From NCBI GenBank assembly GCA_007258455.2, contig VDFB02000003.1, forward strand, positions 41,171,986 through 41,235,985: a DNA stretch of 64,000 nt, in the 5' to 3' direction. Every line of letters begins with the position of its first letter. The stretch's first letter is position 1. This DNA comes from Sequoia sempervirens (taxonomy: Eukaryota > Streptophyta > Pinopsida > Cupressales > Cupressaceae). Positions 46,141 to 58,085 of the stretch are shown here, piece by piece. The notes beneath the pieces were generated by a model, which was not told where the DNA came from, searched no databases, and saw nothing but the letters and a program-made list of their open reading frames with translations. Position numbers and translations under genes: made by a program.

Positions 46141-47763
46141 ATTGTACAACCTAATTTATGATGTGTATACATTCATTGGTTGAGTTTTGATTAGCCTCTT
46201 GTATATTTGATGATGATACTATATATCTGATTCCAATTGTATCATGACATTCAAATTTTTTGATATACATGAGATGACCTTGATGCAATTATATGATGTG
46301 TTGTTATTTTATTTTATTTTATGTGTTATGGATGGATGTAGTGATATGTATGGATGCATCTAATGTTCATTCTATGATACTTTATTTTATGATGTGATAT
46401 TATCGATGTATGATATGAATGCACATGGACCTATATGGATGTACTTTATTTGATGGATGGAAATATCATGCTCTAATGGATGATGGATGCAATGCAATGA
46501 TATGTTTAAATTCTTTTTCATTATCTTTTTATGTGTGATGTATATATGCATGATGCAAAATGTGATGATTTTGATAATGCTTATATGGTTATGCAATGGA
46601 TGATTATGTAAATGTGTTGTTTATGAGATGCTTAGAATAACCAATCTATATTATGATGATATGTAGTATGTTGATGTTTTATGAATGCAGGATGGATGCA
46701 AATAGAATTTCATGTTGAATTTCATGATACCATGTTAGTATATGGAGAAGATAAAAGAAAGAGAGATTATCCCTTGAGTTTGAGATGTAGGAGTTCAAAA
46801 AGTCTATGAGTTGTCAAGACTTTATTAGATAGATGATGAATGATGATGATGATGATGATGATGTATTGCCTATCAAGGATTTGGGACGTAAAGAGCTTAC
46901 TTTCCTTATTTTTGATAACACACATAGATACAATGCATCAATGTATAGAAAACCAAGATGGCGTTGTACCTAGTGAGATGGAATTTGACTTGACAAATAG
47001 ATAGGAGTATCCTTGTTCACACATGACATATGAAACTTTGTTAGGATTTACTTTAGAAATTTCAAACATCTTGGACCAAAACACATAAAGGAAAAACCTC
47101 CCAATGTAATAGTCAACAAGTTATCCAATGCATCCTCCCTACATACCCAGTAAAATTTAGCATGACCAATGTTATATTATGAGTATATCCATCAAACACA
47201 ACAGAAAAAAGATAATGATCAATGCACCATTCCTTTCTCTCTAAATCATTTTTATTAGACATCATCGAGAGGTCATTGGAATGAACGCAATAAGATAAGT
47301 CAAAAGAAAAGATCAAGTAAACAAACAAGCTAATGTTCTTCATACCTCTAGCCAAGACTAAACTACAGTGATGTCTAATGTTGATGTCCATTGTAGGAAG
47401 GATGCATCCTAGGACATGATGTTATTAGATGGTTGTGTGATTAACGGGATGATGGGCTATTGATACCAAGAGATGACCAACTTGTTCACCTACTAACCTA
47501 GACCTTGAGACCTTGACATTTGAACTTTCACTTTCAATTTTCTATACTTGTTTATGATGGTCTCACCAAAGGTTGGGGGTGATGATCATTTATTGTGAGT
47601 GGATGTTTATTATAGGTGAAGGCGAAATGGGATGGATGATTTTTGGTTTTTTGAATTTTTTTGAAATGTTTTGAGGCTATTTTAGGATTTTTCAAGATTT
47701 TTTACAACTATTTTGATTTTCAAAATTTCTAATGTTTTTGTGTTTTCTGAGATTTTGGCCAAG
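46141..47763. other. Element F 3' region: ATG/GAT-rich segment and spacer
   Basis: 46200-46700 is irregular GATGTGATAT-type low-complexity DNA, and a pure GAT microsatellite lies at about 46836-46862. 46950-47400 aligns with 38428-38830 of E. No gene is visible. Confidence 0.65.
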
Positions 47764-47976
47764 AACCTAACCTAAGGACCTATCCTAGGGGCCTCGGGGG
47801 TTGATCAAAGATTACCCTTGCCTACGTTATACACATAGAGACCACGTAGTTCAACTGACACAAACTTGTTTATTGATGAGATATGAACATGTGTGGATTG
47901 TTTGTTTATTATGATGGACTCCTAAGGACTGACCTAATGTCTTAGGGGATGATCAATGATTAGCCTTGCCTACGTT
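47764..47976 (-). repeat. Conserved 3' module, two copies (element F)
   Basis: Copy one (47764-47865) has ACCTAACCTAAGG, AGGGGCCTCGGGGGTTGATC and AGAGACCACGTAGTTC. Copy two (47929-47976) has CTGACCTAATGTC and AGCCTTGCCTACGTTCAAG. Confidence 0.65.
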
Positions 47977-48189
47977 CAAGAGATGGTAGGTTATGGGTGA
48001 ATGATGTAGAATAAGCCAAAGAGATCATGGTGGATGGATAGTGCTTATTTACACAAGGTGCCCGTTTGCTAGGTTTTCACCAAGGTACTTGCCCAAAGCA
48101 CCACCGAACTGGTTTTCACTAGAGGATGATTTTTTTCTTTACTGTTTTCAATCATTTTTCTAATTTCTTTATATTTTTTGATTTTTTTG

Positions 48190-49320
48190 TATTTTTGGAT
48201 TTATACCTTGCAAGCTTAGGAATAAAACTTTTTGAGATGGGAGTTATTAATGGGCTCTTGTAGAGGCTCACCTTCGAGTGTGGATAGCTAATATGCTCCT
48301 GACTTATAACTTGCAATGACAACAAAGGGTCCCAAATAGTTGGGTTCAAATTTTCCCTTGCCATTTGGATTTGGTACATTCTTTTGATTTTCTTTCAACA
48401 TGAGCTCTCTAACTTGAAATGACCGACTCTTGATCTTCTTATTATAGCTTCACTTGATATGATTCTGGTAGACTTGTAGGTGTTTCAAAGCATCCATGCA
48501 CTTCTTATCCCATAGTTATAGCTTGTTCAATTGTGACACCTGATATTCTTCACTAGTAATGAGGTTATGCAATAATATTCTTAAGGATGGGAGCTCTATC
48601 TCAATGGGAAGGATGGATTATGATCTGTAGACCAAGGAGAAGGGTGTTTCATTTGTAGGTGTGCAAATACTCGTTTGGTAGGCCCATAAGGAAAAATTCA
48701 ACTATAGATGTCAATTGTGACCAACTTTATTGACTACTTTCTTGAGGATTTTTAGGATGGTTTTATTAGAAGCCTCAACTTGGTCATTGCCCTGGGGGTA
48801 GTATAGAGTGGATAAGCGATATTGGATATTGAATTTTTGGCATAACTCACGAATATCCTAATTATTGAAAGGTGTCCCATTATTTGAGATAAGGGCTTGT
48901 GGGACACTATAACGACAAATGCGGTAGTTCAGGATAAATTTTGAGATCTGCTTCCCTATGATATAGGTCATGGGGATGGCTTCTACCCACTTTTTGAAGT
49001 ATTCGGTGGCAGTAATAATGAACTTGTGTCCATTAGATGAAGTGGGAGTTATTTTTCCAATGAGATCGAGCCCCCATTATGGCTAGGGTGTTATAATCAA
49101 TTGGAGCTTTTGAGCTAGTGCATGGATGATTTTTCCATGTTGTTGACATTGTAAATATTTTTGGACATAGTCATGAGCTTCCTTCTCCATCATAGGCCAG
49201 TAGTACCCAATCCTTAGCAGTTTCTTGGCCAAGGTCATACCACTAGAATGTGAACCACAAATACCATTGTTTACCTCAGTTAAAGCAAGAAAATCTTCCT
49301 CGGGGTTAAGGCATAGCAAG
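48190..49320 (-). pseudogene. Element F integrase
   Basis: The open stretch 49547-49083 covers the linker and zinc finger: GICGSHSSGMTLAKKLL, GYYWPMMEKEAHDYV, YLQCQQH. Here the first zinc His reads Asn and one zinc Cys reads Tyr. The core follows in other frames with GLDLIGKITPTSSNGHKFII at about 49070-49010, the second Asp replaced by Asn (ISNNGT), and the Glu in QVEASNKTILKILKK near 48770. The C-terminal part has IELPSLRI near 48590 and ends around 48200. It is inactive. Confidence 0.85.
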
Positions 49321-49499
49321 AGGGTTCCTTCAATACTTCTACGATAGAGGGTATTACCTAAGATGATGAAACAAGATGACTTTTTGATAAAGGTTCTCTT
49401 AAGGTTTGGGGTGATGTTGGCGGGGATGACTCTTATTTTCAAGTAGGTGAATATGTCATGGTACCAAGGATCACCGGGACCAATGATTTCACACATGGA

Positions 49500-50010
49500 C
49501 ATAGAATCTGGTACCTCGAAAGATGGTACAAGAAGCTTCTCTACCAAGAATTCATGTTTATGAATGTTGTGTGGGATATCTAGTAATCATCTGATTGTTT
49601 CCATAGAATTAGTTGCTTTGTTGTTTACCCTCGGTATTTGCTCAAAGGTTATGTTGATGAAGAACTCCTTGAGATCCTCCACCAATTTCTTGTACGAGTT
49701 AAGTTTTTCATCCTTTGTTTGATTTTCATTATTGACCTGATTGATAATTAACTATGAGTCCCCATAAACTTTAAGTGCCATGATTTTCCATTGTACTATG
49801 ATTTAGAGTCCAATGATAAGGGCCTCATACTTGGAAATATTATTGATGCACGATAAATACAACCTTTATGATTTAGGAATAAAATCCCCTTGAGGTGTGA
49901 TGAAGAGGACTCCTAGTCATAATCCATCAAAATATACCTTCCAATGATCTGCTGCACTAAGGTTGAAAATGGACTCATCTAGAGATTTTCATACTAGTGA
50001 TTTCTTTGAA
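49500..50010 (-). pseudogene. Element F second RNase H
   Basis: HWKVYFDGL near 49940 starts the domain with the first Asp kept. ISKYEALIIGL, KVYGDS and ITFEQIPRVNNKATNSM follow. The last Asp is lost, as in E. It joins directly to the integrase linker. Confidence 0.78.
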
Positions 50011-50560
50011 TACATAGATGCTTTGACCATTTGATCTACAATTACCTATCCCTTGATGGCCTTCCTTTCTACATATTCAATGTCATATTTTGTTAGGGTC
50101 ATGACCCACTTAGCCATTCACCCTTTGAGTGTTACTTTAGAAAGTAGATACTTAAGGGGATCTATCTTGACGATGAGCTTTATCTGATGAGCCAACATGT
50201 AGCGCTTGAATTTTTGCAAGGAAAACACTACTATTAAACAAGCTTTCTCAATGAATGTGTAATTTAGCTCATGTCCTACCAAGGTCCTACTAATATAGTA
50301 AATGGCTCTCTCTTTCCCTGTTTCATCATGTTAAGCTAGAAGATCCCCAAGTGTTATTGTCATAGATGATATGCAAAGTATCAATGGTTTATTTTGGATT
50401 GGTGGCATGAGGACTGGCAATGTCAGCAAGAATTCCTTGATTTTATTGAATGCCTGATCACATTTTTTATCCCATTTGTATGCTACCCCCTTGTGGAGTA
50501 GATGAGAATACGGGATGGTTTTATCTGCTAGTTGTGTTATGAATCTATGAATAGATTGGA
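50011..50560 (-). pseudogene. Element F RNase H
   Basis: WDKKCDQAFNKIKEFLLTLP near 50470, ITLGDLLA, RAIYYISRTLVGHELNYTF and KIDPLKYLLSKVTLKG in order. The last part reads YDIEYVERKAIKG. Few frameshifts, several stops. Confidence 0.85.
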
Positions 50561-51290
50561 GCCTCCCCTACAAACCCATTAATTGTTTTAATGTTTTTGG
50601 TGCTTCTATTTCAAAGATTGCTTTGAATTTTGTAGGGTCTATCTCGATTCCCCTCATTGATACAATATACCCTAGAAGCTTTCCTGATTGCACATCAAAG
50701 ACACATTTCTTAGGATTGAGTCTTACCTTATATTCTTCTAATTTGTGAAAGATAGGGCCCAATGTTGTTATGTGGTCTTGACACTTTCTTGACTTAGCTA
50801 GTATGTCATCCACATAATCCTCTACAAATTTGTGGATCATGTCATGGAAAATAAAATTCATAGCCCTTTGGTATGTAGTTCCTACGTTCTTTAACCTGAA
50901 TGGCATCGTGTTCCAACAGTAAGAGCCCCATGGACAAGTGAAAGCTTTCTTATATTGATCATCCTTTGCAATCATAATCTAATTATATCCTGAAAACTTG
51001 TCTATCAATGATACCATCTCGTGCCCTGCCGTTAGATCTACAATCATTTCTATGTTAGGAAGTGGGAAATCATCCTTAGGGCATGCTTTGTTTAGGTCCC
51101 TAAAGTTGATACAAATATGGATTCCCCCAGTGGGCTTAAAAATAGGTACAAGGTTGGAAACCTATTTGGGATAATCAATAGGTCATATAAAGCTAGTGTC
51201 AAGGAGTTTCTACAATTCAAGTTTGACCAGTAACGTGATAGACAACTAGATGATGAACTATGACCTCTGGATCAGGCCTGGCATGTCAAC
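50561..51290 (-). pseudogene. Element F reverse transcriptase
   Basis: The longest clean stretch is 50975-50568. Signature parts: ICINFRDLNKACPKDDFPLP around 51110, motif A as SLIDKFSGYN with the Asp kept, FRLKNVGTTYQRAM, the intact catalytic YVDDIL around 50820, then LNPKKCVFDVQSGKLLGYIV. A single TAG follows motif A. This is the best-preserved RT of the window. Confidence 0.93.
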
Positions 51291-52330
51291 ATAGGTCCAT
51301 ACAAAATTCACTTTCCTTTTTTAAGAAATGTAGCTAGATTTTCTTATTCCTAGGTCAAAAGTGACTCAGCATAGAAAGTGATGTGTGGTGTCTCTTCAGT
51401 TCCTAGATTGACTAGGTTGCATTTTTCTACTAGTACTGTTGATCTTTCCTGATGAATGAAACTAACGAGAAGATTGAATCCCTCATCCTTCGGTGCCTCA
51501 GAATGGTTTTACCATCAGATACGTCCTTTATTTTTACTATTTTTGGGTCAGAAAGTGCCATAGTGTGGTTTTCACTTAGAAACCTAGACGTTACTCTTAA
51601 ATTTTATATTTTGCAACTAAGAGATTCAATTGTTTCCCCATAGTATGCATGAGTGTTCAGCTCAATATCAAACCTTACTTTATGATCTTCATATGGTAGA
51701 GTATCCTTTAGTCCCATGAATTTTGAGAGAACCTCATTGTTTTTTAATGTGTCTAAGATTGGTGGTCCTCATTAGTCACAGTCTATCAGTTGGTGGTAAA
51801 CAAGCTTTAGTTCAGTGGTTTGGTTACTCGGCTTGAAAGACATGGTAGTGATCATAAAAAGGGAGGAATCCTCAAATAACATGGGTAAATCAAATATACG
51901 TGTTAGTTATATCAAATGTATAGTTATCTAGAGGTAGACCTATGGATACCAATAATTAAGGAGGAGCTTTGACTTTTTTAACAAGGGTGCCTTTGCCAAA
52001 AATGGTTATCTTTATAGGGGTACATCCAAGGCCAATATTCTTTAGGCGCTTCTCAGGAATAATAGGTTCTAATAGGCCGTTGTAATTTTTTCTAAACTTT
52101 TCATTTTTGTTGTAGCCCAATCCACACATTAACTATAGTCCTTTGTTATCATCTTCCATGGGGAGATCAAGTACGGTTCTTTCATCTTGATACAATAGGC
52201 TTGATACATATTTCTCGTCTACCACCTCTTTGTTTAGGTCTCCCCATTTTCTAAAGGTGGTAGGTTTTGCTTTGAAGGTTTGAGATGTTGTGTCAATTAG
52301 CTATGGTTTCCCATGAGATCTAGGAGATTA
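51291..52330 (-). pseudogene. Element F protease-RT linker with G-patch-like domain
   Basis: FRKWGDLNKEVVDEKYVSSL near 52255-52200 and LPMEDDNKGL lead into a G-patch-like block around 52145-52075 (CGLGYNKNEK, GLLEPIIPEKRLKNIGLG). The rest, to the RT, is a poorly conserved spacer with broken frames. The short plus-strand open stretch at 51452-51643 is an antisense artefact. Confidence 0.65.
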
Positions 52331-53400
52331 AGGTAACTCTCCTATCACAAAGGCACTCTTTTTCATTTTATAGTCTCCACACTCATTATCTTGGATTATA
52401 ACCTTAACATTTGGGATGTCTTGAATGGAAGGTGTATTTGTTTCAGAGGTGGAGGCTAGGGTGGATGGGTCTATATAAGGAGACGTGGGTCCCTCATCAT
52501 TCTTCAGGACTTGGGGGATCTTATAATACTTGGCCTCTAGATTTTTACAATAATAGAATGGTTTGGGATCACCATGGATTGTGACTTCTTGGTTCTGATA
52601 AGGGAATTTCACATTGATGGAATGTGGATGCGACAACTTGCATCCCATGGATCTATAGGCGCCCTAGGAGGATATTGTATGGGAGTTCAAGCTCAAGTAC
52701 TTGGCAAGTAGTCTCCATAATTGTTGGCCCTACTTGGATAGGGAGTTGAATGGTGCCTCGAGACACCAGTTCTTGATCATCATAAGCCCTAATAGTGATA
52801 CCTTTTCCTTTCTCAATGACATCTTTAGAGAATCCCAGATTCTTTATTAGTTGTAGAGTAAAAATATTCAAAGCTGCACCTCCATCCACCAAGACTCATT
52901 TGACTTTGTTCTTGTGGACTAGGACTTCAAGATGAAGTGCACAGTTGTGAGATGGTTGGGTTGGGAGATCATGCTCAAAGAATGTGAGATGCGGTGTAGT
53001 GATATGTCCAACCATAGCTTGAAATTGGTTAGCATCAAGCTTGTTGGGAATAGAAGATGCGGCCAATGCTTTCTCTAGGATGTCCCTATTTGCGGGTGAG
53101 ATTTTTAGCAACTCCATGATGGAGATCAGGGCGGGGGTATTTTTCAATTGATCCTGGACATTATAACCATTAGGGATGGATTTTTTATTTGCAATGGGTG
53201 CCTTTGGTGGTGGTGAAGGTCATGGAATGGAAATGATGCCGCTATGTGTGGTGACTCCACACTCGGCTCTAGATCCTTTGATATTGACAACTGTGACCCA
53301 TTCATCCAAGGATGCAACAACATGGTCATAAATATGGTTTACATTATGGTAGCTCTTTCCTTTACCATTGTTGTTTCCTTTATTGTGATTTGACATCGAA
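52331..53400 (-). pseudogene. Element F retropepsin-like protease
   Basis: The pre-protease part (NTPALISIMELLKISPANRD, near 53140) and MVGHITTPHLTFFEHDLP precede a stop at 52896. The active-site segment VDGGAALNIF follows, then TIRAYDDQELVSRGTIQLP and PYNILLGRL near 52660. A proline/glycine region to about 52330 (YCKNLEAKYYKIPQVL) follows. The catalytic triplet is Asp-Gly-Gly, as in E. Confidence 0.85.
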
Positions 53401-56196
53401 TTCTTGTATATTTTGAGGTCTTGATTCCCAGCTGGTTGTTCAATGGTTATGGTTTTATCATCAATGAGATCTTGGATCAGCTTTTTAAGTCACATACAAC
53501 TAGCTATTGTGTGTCCCTTTATTTTGTGGAAATCATAGAGATTTTTTTTGTTATACCATGGTGGTTTATCCTGAGGCTCTTGATAGATTTCATAAACAAG
53601 GATCTTGATGAGATTTGCTTGCACCAGCTATTGCATGATAGATTTGATTGGTTCCCCCAAGGGATATATGTTCTTTGGGGTTGGTCCCCCTTGAGCATTT
53701 AGCTTGTTGACAGTTTGATTGTTGGGTCGTTGTTGTGATGATGGGTTGATTTGTGGGTTTTTTTGGGTATTAACTTGTGGTTGTTGGTACATTTTTTGTT
53801 GTGTATTCTTCCTTTGGGCACTAATAATAACTTCGGTGTCAATGACACCATCATTAGTGACATTTTTTTCTTTTCCCATGTGCGAGGTTTGTCATTGTAA
53901 TTTGTTGATGGTCGATTGTTTTGATATGTGGGTGTTCCCCTTTGTGCTATAAGGTCTCTTTCAATGTTGAGCGCCTTGGGGATCAATTGGCCATATGTTG
54001 TTATGCATTTAATTTTCAAATGGAAGGACAAGGTTCCTTCAATGTTGGAGATGATAGTCCTGATTTGTTGTTGCTCTTGTTGGCCTTGGATTGTCATCGT
54101 TGCAAGAAGGGTGTGAATTTTTCTCCCTTGGATTTTTTAGGCTGGATAATTCTTCCAAGCTAACTTCCACACCTATGTTAAATGAATAATTCCACAATTT
54201 CTTAAAAAAAATTAATTCCAGGGGGAAGGCAGGAGAACCATTCCATTACTGGACCAACCAAACTTCGAGGGAAGAGTCGCATTAGATAAGAATCATCATA
54301 TACAACTTCCATATAGTGTACGTGGAATTCCCTAATGTGATCTTCAAGATTTCCATTAACAAGGTATTTGTCAAATTTTGGTATCTCGAATCCTTGTGGG
54401 AATGGAACCATCGCAATTCTTCTGTCAAATGGATAGGGGCACAAATTCCATTGTGATTTCATTGTCTTTCCTGATTGTATGTCTAGCACTTGTTGCGAGA
54501 GCAATTTAACTTATGCGGACAAATCATTTTATGGATCAGGTGGTGGTATGTATGTGTTTTGGGGTGGTATGGTTGCTTGGGTGATGGGTGGGATGGTTTG
54601 TGTGTTTGTGTTATTGGAATTTGGTTGTGTGTTCATGGGAGGTTGTTGTAAATTTTGTTGTGCAAGAAACACTTGTTGGTATGCCTGTAGTTGTTTATGT
54701 GCCAACAAAACTTGTTGGTATTGTTGTTGTTGAGTTATTAGTGCTTGTTGTCATGTATGATTTTGCAAGGCTTGTTGATAGGCTTGTTGTTGTAACAAGG
54801 CTTGTGCTTGGGATTTTTGCACTTGGTATTGAGCTTATTGAGTGGCTTGTACAACTTGTGTAACTTGTGTGGCTTGCGTAACCTATGTGGCTTGTTGTTG
54901 TTGCAATAAATCTTGTGCTTGTGCTTGGGTAGCCTGTTGTGCAGCTTGTTCCTATGCTTGTTGTGTAACTTGTGAAACTTGTTGTGCAACTTGTTGATCT
55001 TGGAATTGTTGAAGTGCCTTTTGATACGCATGTTGGGTTGCTTGCAATGTGATACTATATTGATTTGACATATTTGGCTTTAGTGGTGGAGGTGGGGAAT
55101 TTGGTGGAATGGTGTGTGATGATGTGATGAGAGATTGTTGAGGTGGTTGTGGAGGTGATTATTGAGTGATGACAAGGGTTTGTGTGGTATATGGTATGGT
55201 TGATGTGTTAGGTCCTTAGGAGACCACATTTTGGGGAGTTTTTGGTGTTGTAGATGAGGTAATGATTGGTTGAGATGTTTGGATTGGTGCCACTTGGTGT
55301 TGCAATATCGGTGGCATGCTCGTGCTGATTTGATTTGTGATTGGTGGATTGATTTGATTTAATTGGTTTTGTATTGGTATGTTGGATAAAGGGGGTTTCC
55401 CTAAACCTTGGATTGGTGTGGATGTTGATGTTAAAAGAGGGAATGATGGGAACATTGGTGGTGTGTTTCCTTGCAAAAGTGAGGATGATGCATTAAAAGT
55501 TCCCACTTGTCCTTGTGATAACATTGGGAGGGAGACTTATGTACCAAGAGGGTATGTTGATATTGCAAAAAAGGTGGAGGAATTGTTGGTATCATGAAAA
55601 ATGAGTGGCACATATGAATTTTTTGGGTCTTGTGGGACAGTGTTCAACAAACCAAGATGGTGTTTGCATCCAATTTTTGGTTATTTACAAGGGGATGTGT
55701 TTGAAGAGCTTGGATTAATGAACTCCCCTTGGTAATCATGGGTTGACTTGGAGCATTAGATGATTTTGGTTATATGATGGGTTGGATGATGTTTGGGAAG
55801 GAAGGTGTGAATGATACCGGTGACATGTTCCCAAGAGGTTGTTCCACAATAGTACTTACATCAAAATTGGAATAGATTTTAGCCCCTTCCTTTGCTAATG
55901 CTAACCTGTATTGTGTGGGATTGAGTCTCCTGACTATGTTGACAATCTTTTGTGTTTCAGGATTTTTGGACTAGCTCAATTAATTTATCTTGGTACATTC
56001 CTTGGAAGTTGTTGGTGACATCCTACACTTGGAAACCTCCATCTTGAAGATCTTGTGGTAGTTGATGGGGGTTAAGTGGAGGGTTGATAGATTCCCTAGG
56101 GTTAAAATCTGATGTAGTTTGGCTCAAATCACTAGAAGTGGATGTTTCTTTGTTTTGCTCTATGATCTTCTTGTGTTGTGATCTTGTTTGGACCAT
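53401..56196 (-). pseudogene. Element F gag with long Gln-rich N-terminal region
   Basis: Start chosen at 56196, where MVQTRSQHKKI opens. The next 1.6 kb is Ser/Pro/Gln/Thr-rich with several stops, then strongly Gln-rich at 55030-54650 (AQQVSQVTQQA, ATQVTQATQVTQVVQATQ). The conserved core runs through VPFPQGFEIPKFDKY (about 54410), SYLMRLFPRSLVGPVMEWF and, after a frame change, IKCITTYGQLIPKALNIERD near 54010. The basic tail reaches about 53630. Long plus-strand open stretches in 53719-54863 are the antisense of this Gln-rich DNA. Confidence 0.82.
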
Positions 56197-58085
56197 AAAA
56201 TTGGGATCAACTTTAGGAATATAGGAGGTAAACCTCTAATTCCTTAGGTTGGTCTAAACTTTAGGTACAAAAAAAGAAAATCTAGGATGCTAAAGATCAA
56301 ATGTTGGTGGTGTGATAGATGAAGGATGAATGATATAGATGTTTAAACTTTTGAGACCCTTGGAGGAATACTAGACTTTAGGATTTTTTATTTGGATTTG
56401 GATTTGGTTTGATTTGGATAATGGACTTATAGATCCCAAGATATTAGATGTTATCATGGAATAAACTTTTCTACAAGGGTGATAATTTAACTAAATGTAT
56501 AAGGAAGGATTCATTCACACATACTTACCCAAACAAGGTGATTTTGATTTGAAGTATTTACCAAAAGTATAGTATGAATGATTTTTTCTAGGGTTTTAAA
56601 AATTGTTTGTGAGATGGGATTCAATGGATGATGTGACAAATGAAAGTGTTGATTTGATCCTAGATGAACCTAGAAAGACTTAGTTTACAAGACCAAGGTA
56701 TTGAAGAACATGCTATACCTCTAAAACTTTCAACCCCGTGTGAGAAACTAAAATGTTGGAAAAGACCAAGATTCTGACAATAATAGAAGGAATACAATTT
56801 TGGATTATTTATTGAAGCACGCTTGTAAAAGTTGTAAACCAATCTATCTCTAGTTTCGTGAAGTGCCAAAAGGTGTTTCTTGAGAGCCTTTGGACTAAGA
56901 TGCTTTTGATGTTTAGTGAACCTTGGTTTTGGGATTTTGACTTTGTGAGAAATCATTAGAATGGACACATATGTGGGCTTCAAATTTCTTTAATCCTAAT
57001 TAAATGGATTGTTTTTACCACATCAACACTTCTTGCTTAGCTTTCAAACTGAATGTCTATGTCTTAACTTCTTTTCATTCCACAAGGTCCATTATGTGAA
57101 AATCAAAGAATCAAGGGCATAGTTTTCCTAGGTTGACTTTAGAGAGAACAAATTGAGATATGAGCCCAAATATTTAGAAGCCTCTAAGGATAAAATCCCT
57201 AGGGACAAGTAGTAATATTTGGACTCTTCAAGGATATTTTCTCTTTCCAAAGGGTTTGAAATTTTGATAACATGTTGAATGCTTGTTTCAAAGTTTGATA
57301 TCCAAGCAAAGTATTTAACTAACTCACACTCGCATGATTGTTCAATTTTAGCTCCAAATTGAAATGTGTAGGTGATTTTAGACAACCAATGTCAATGGAA
57401 TGCTTTTGATTTTCAAGATCGTCGAGTGGCGCCAGAGAAGTGCATACACATTCAAGTCTAGTAAGTTCTTAATGTTCAATTTTAGCCCAAAATCAAAGTC
57501 TAGTAAGTTCCTAATGTTCAATTTTAACCAATTTTGACAAAGCTTGTGTTGTTTGTTAATTTTAAGCCAAAAAGTAACATTAGTTGGTCTTAAAATAGAA
57601 AATGAAAACCGTAATTGGAAAGTCTAAGCTATTACAATGAGCATTAAAAAATGCGTTTAAGTATCCAAGTCAATTTTTCTCCCTTTCCTGCAAAGGTGAC
57701 ACTCTGCAATTGTCAAATGTGATACTAAAAATGAAGGCGACACTGTTGAAAATCAAAGGTGACACTCTACAGAGGACAAAGAGCACATATGCGGTGCAAT
57801 TTCAGAAGCGATGCTCTATAAGAAACAAAAATTAGACAGAAGATAGAATAGATGATAGTGACGCTACAACAGATGCGACATGATAGCAGTGAGAAAAGGC
57901 AGTGCGATATGGTGAAGGCAGCACTATAGACAAAGACGATGCTCAATAAGTAAGCGAAGGTGACGCTATAAGAAAAGGCAACGTTGTATCAGCCAGGTGC
58001 GGCGTCGCTCCTCTGTAGCTACAAAAAATAGAATTTTTAGAGAAAATTCATCAAAATAAACTAGTTATCCCTCCTAACACCAAAA
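56197..58085 (-). other. Element F leader
   Basis: About 1.9 kb between 5' LTR and gag. Right of the gag start no gene is visible; minus-strand open stretches at 56660-56983 and 57128-57385 have no recognised domain. 57697-58012 contains about ten short GGYGACGCT-like boxes. Next to the LTR, TTTTGGTGTTAGGAGGG on the minus strand is the candidate primer-binding site. Confidence 0.55.
57697..58012 (-). repeat. Cluster of GGTGACGCT-like boxes in element F leader
   Basis: On the plus strand GGTGACACTCT, GGCGACACTGT, AGCGATGCTCT, GTGACGCTAC, ACGATGCTC and GGTGACGCTAT recur at irregular distances of 20-50 bp. Confidence 0.6.

Noticed and set aside
53719..54863. Plus-strand hydrophobic and cysteine-rich open stretches
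   Set aside because: They are the antisense of the Gln-rich gag of element F; CAA-rich DNA reads as Leu, Val and Cys on the other strand.
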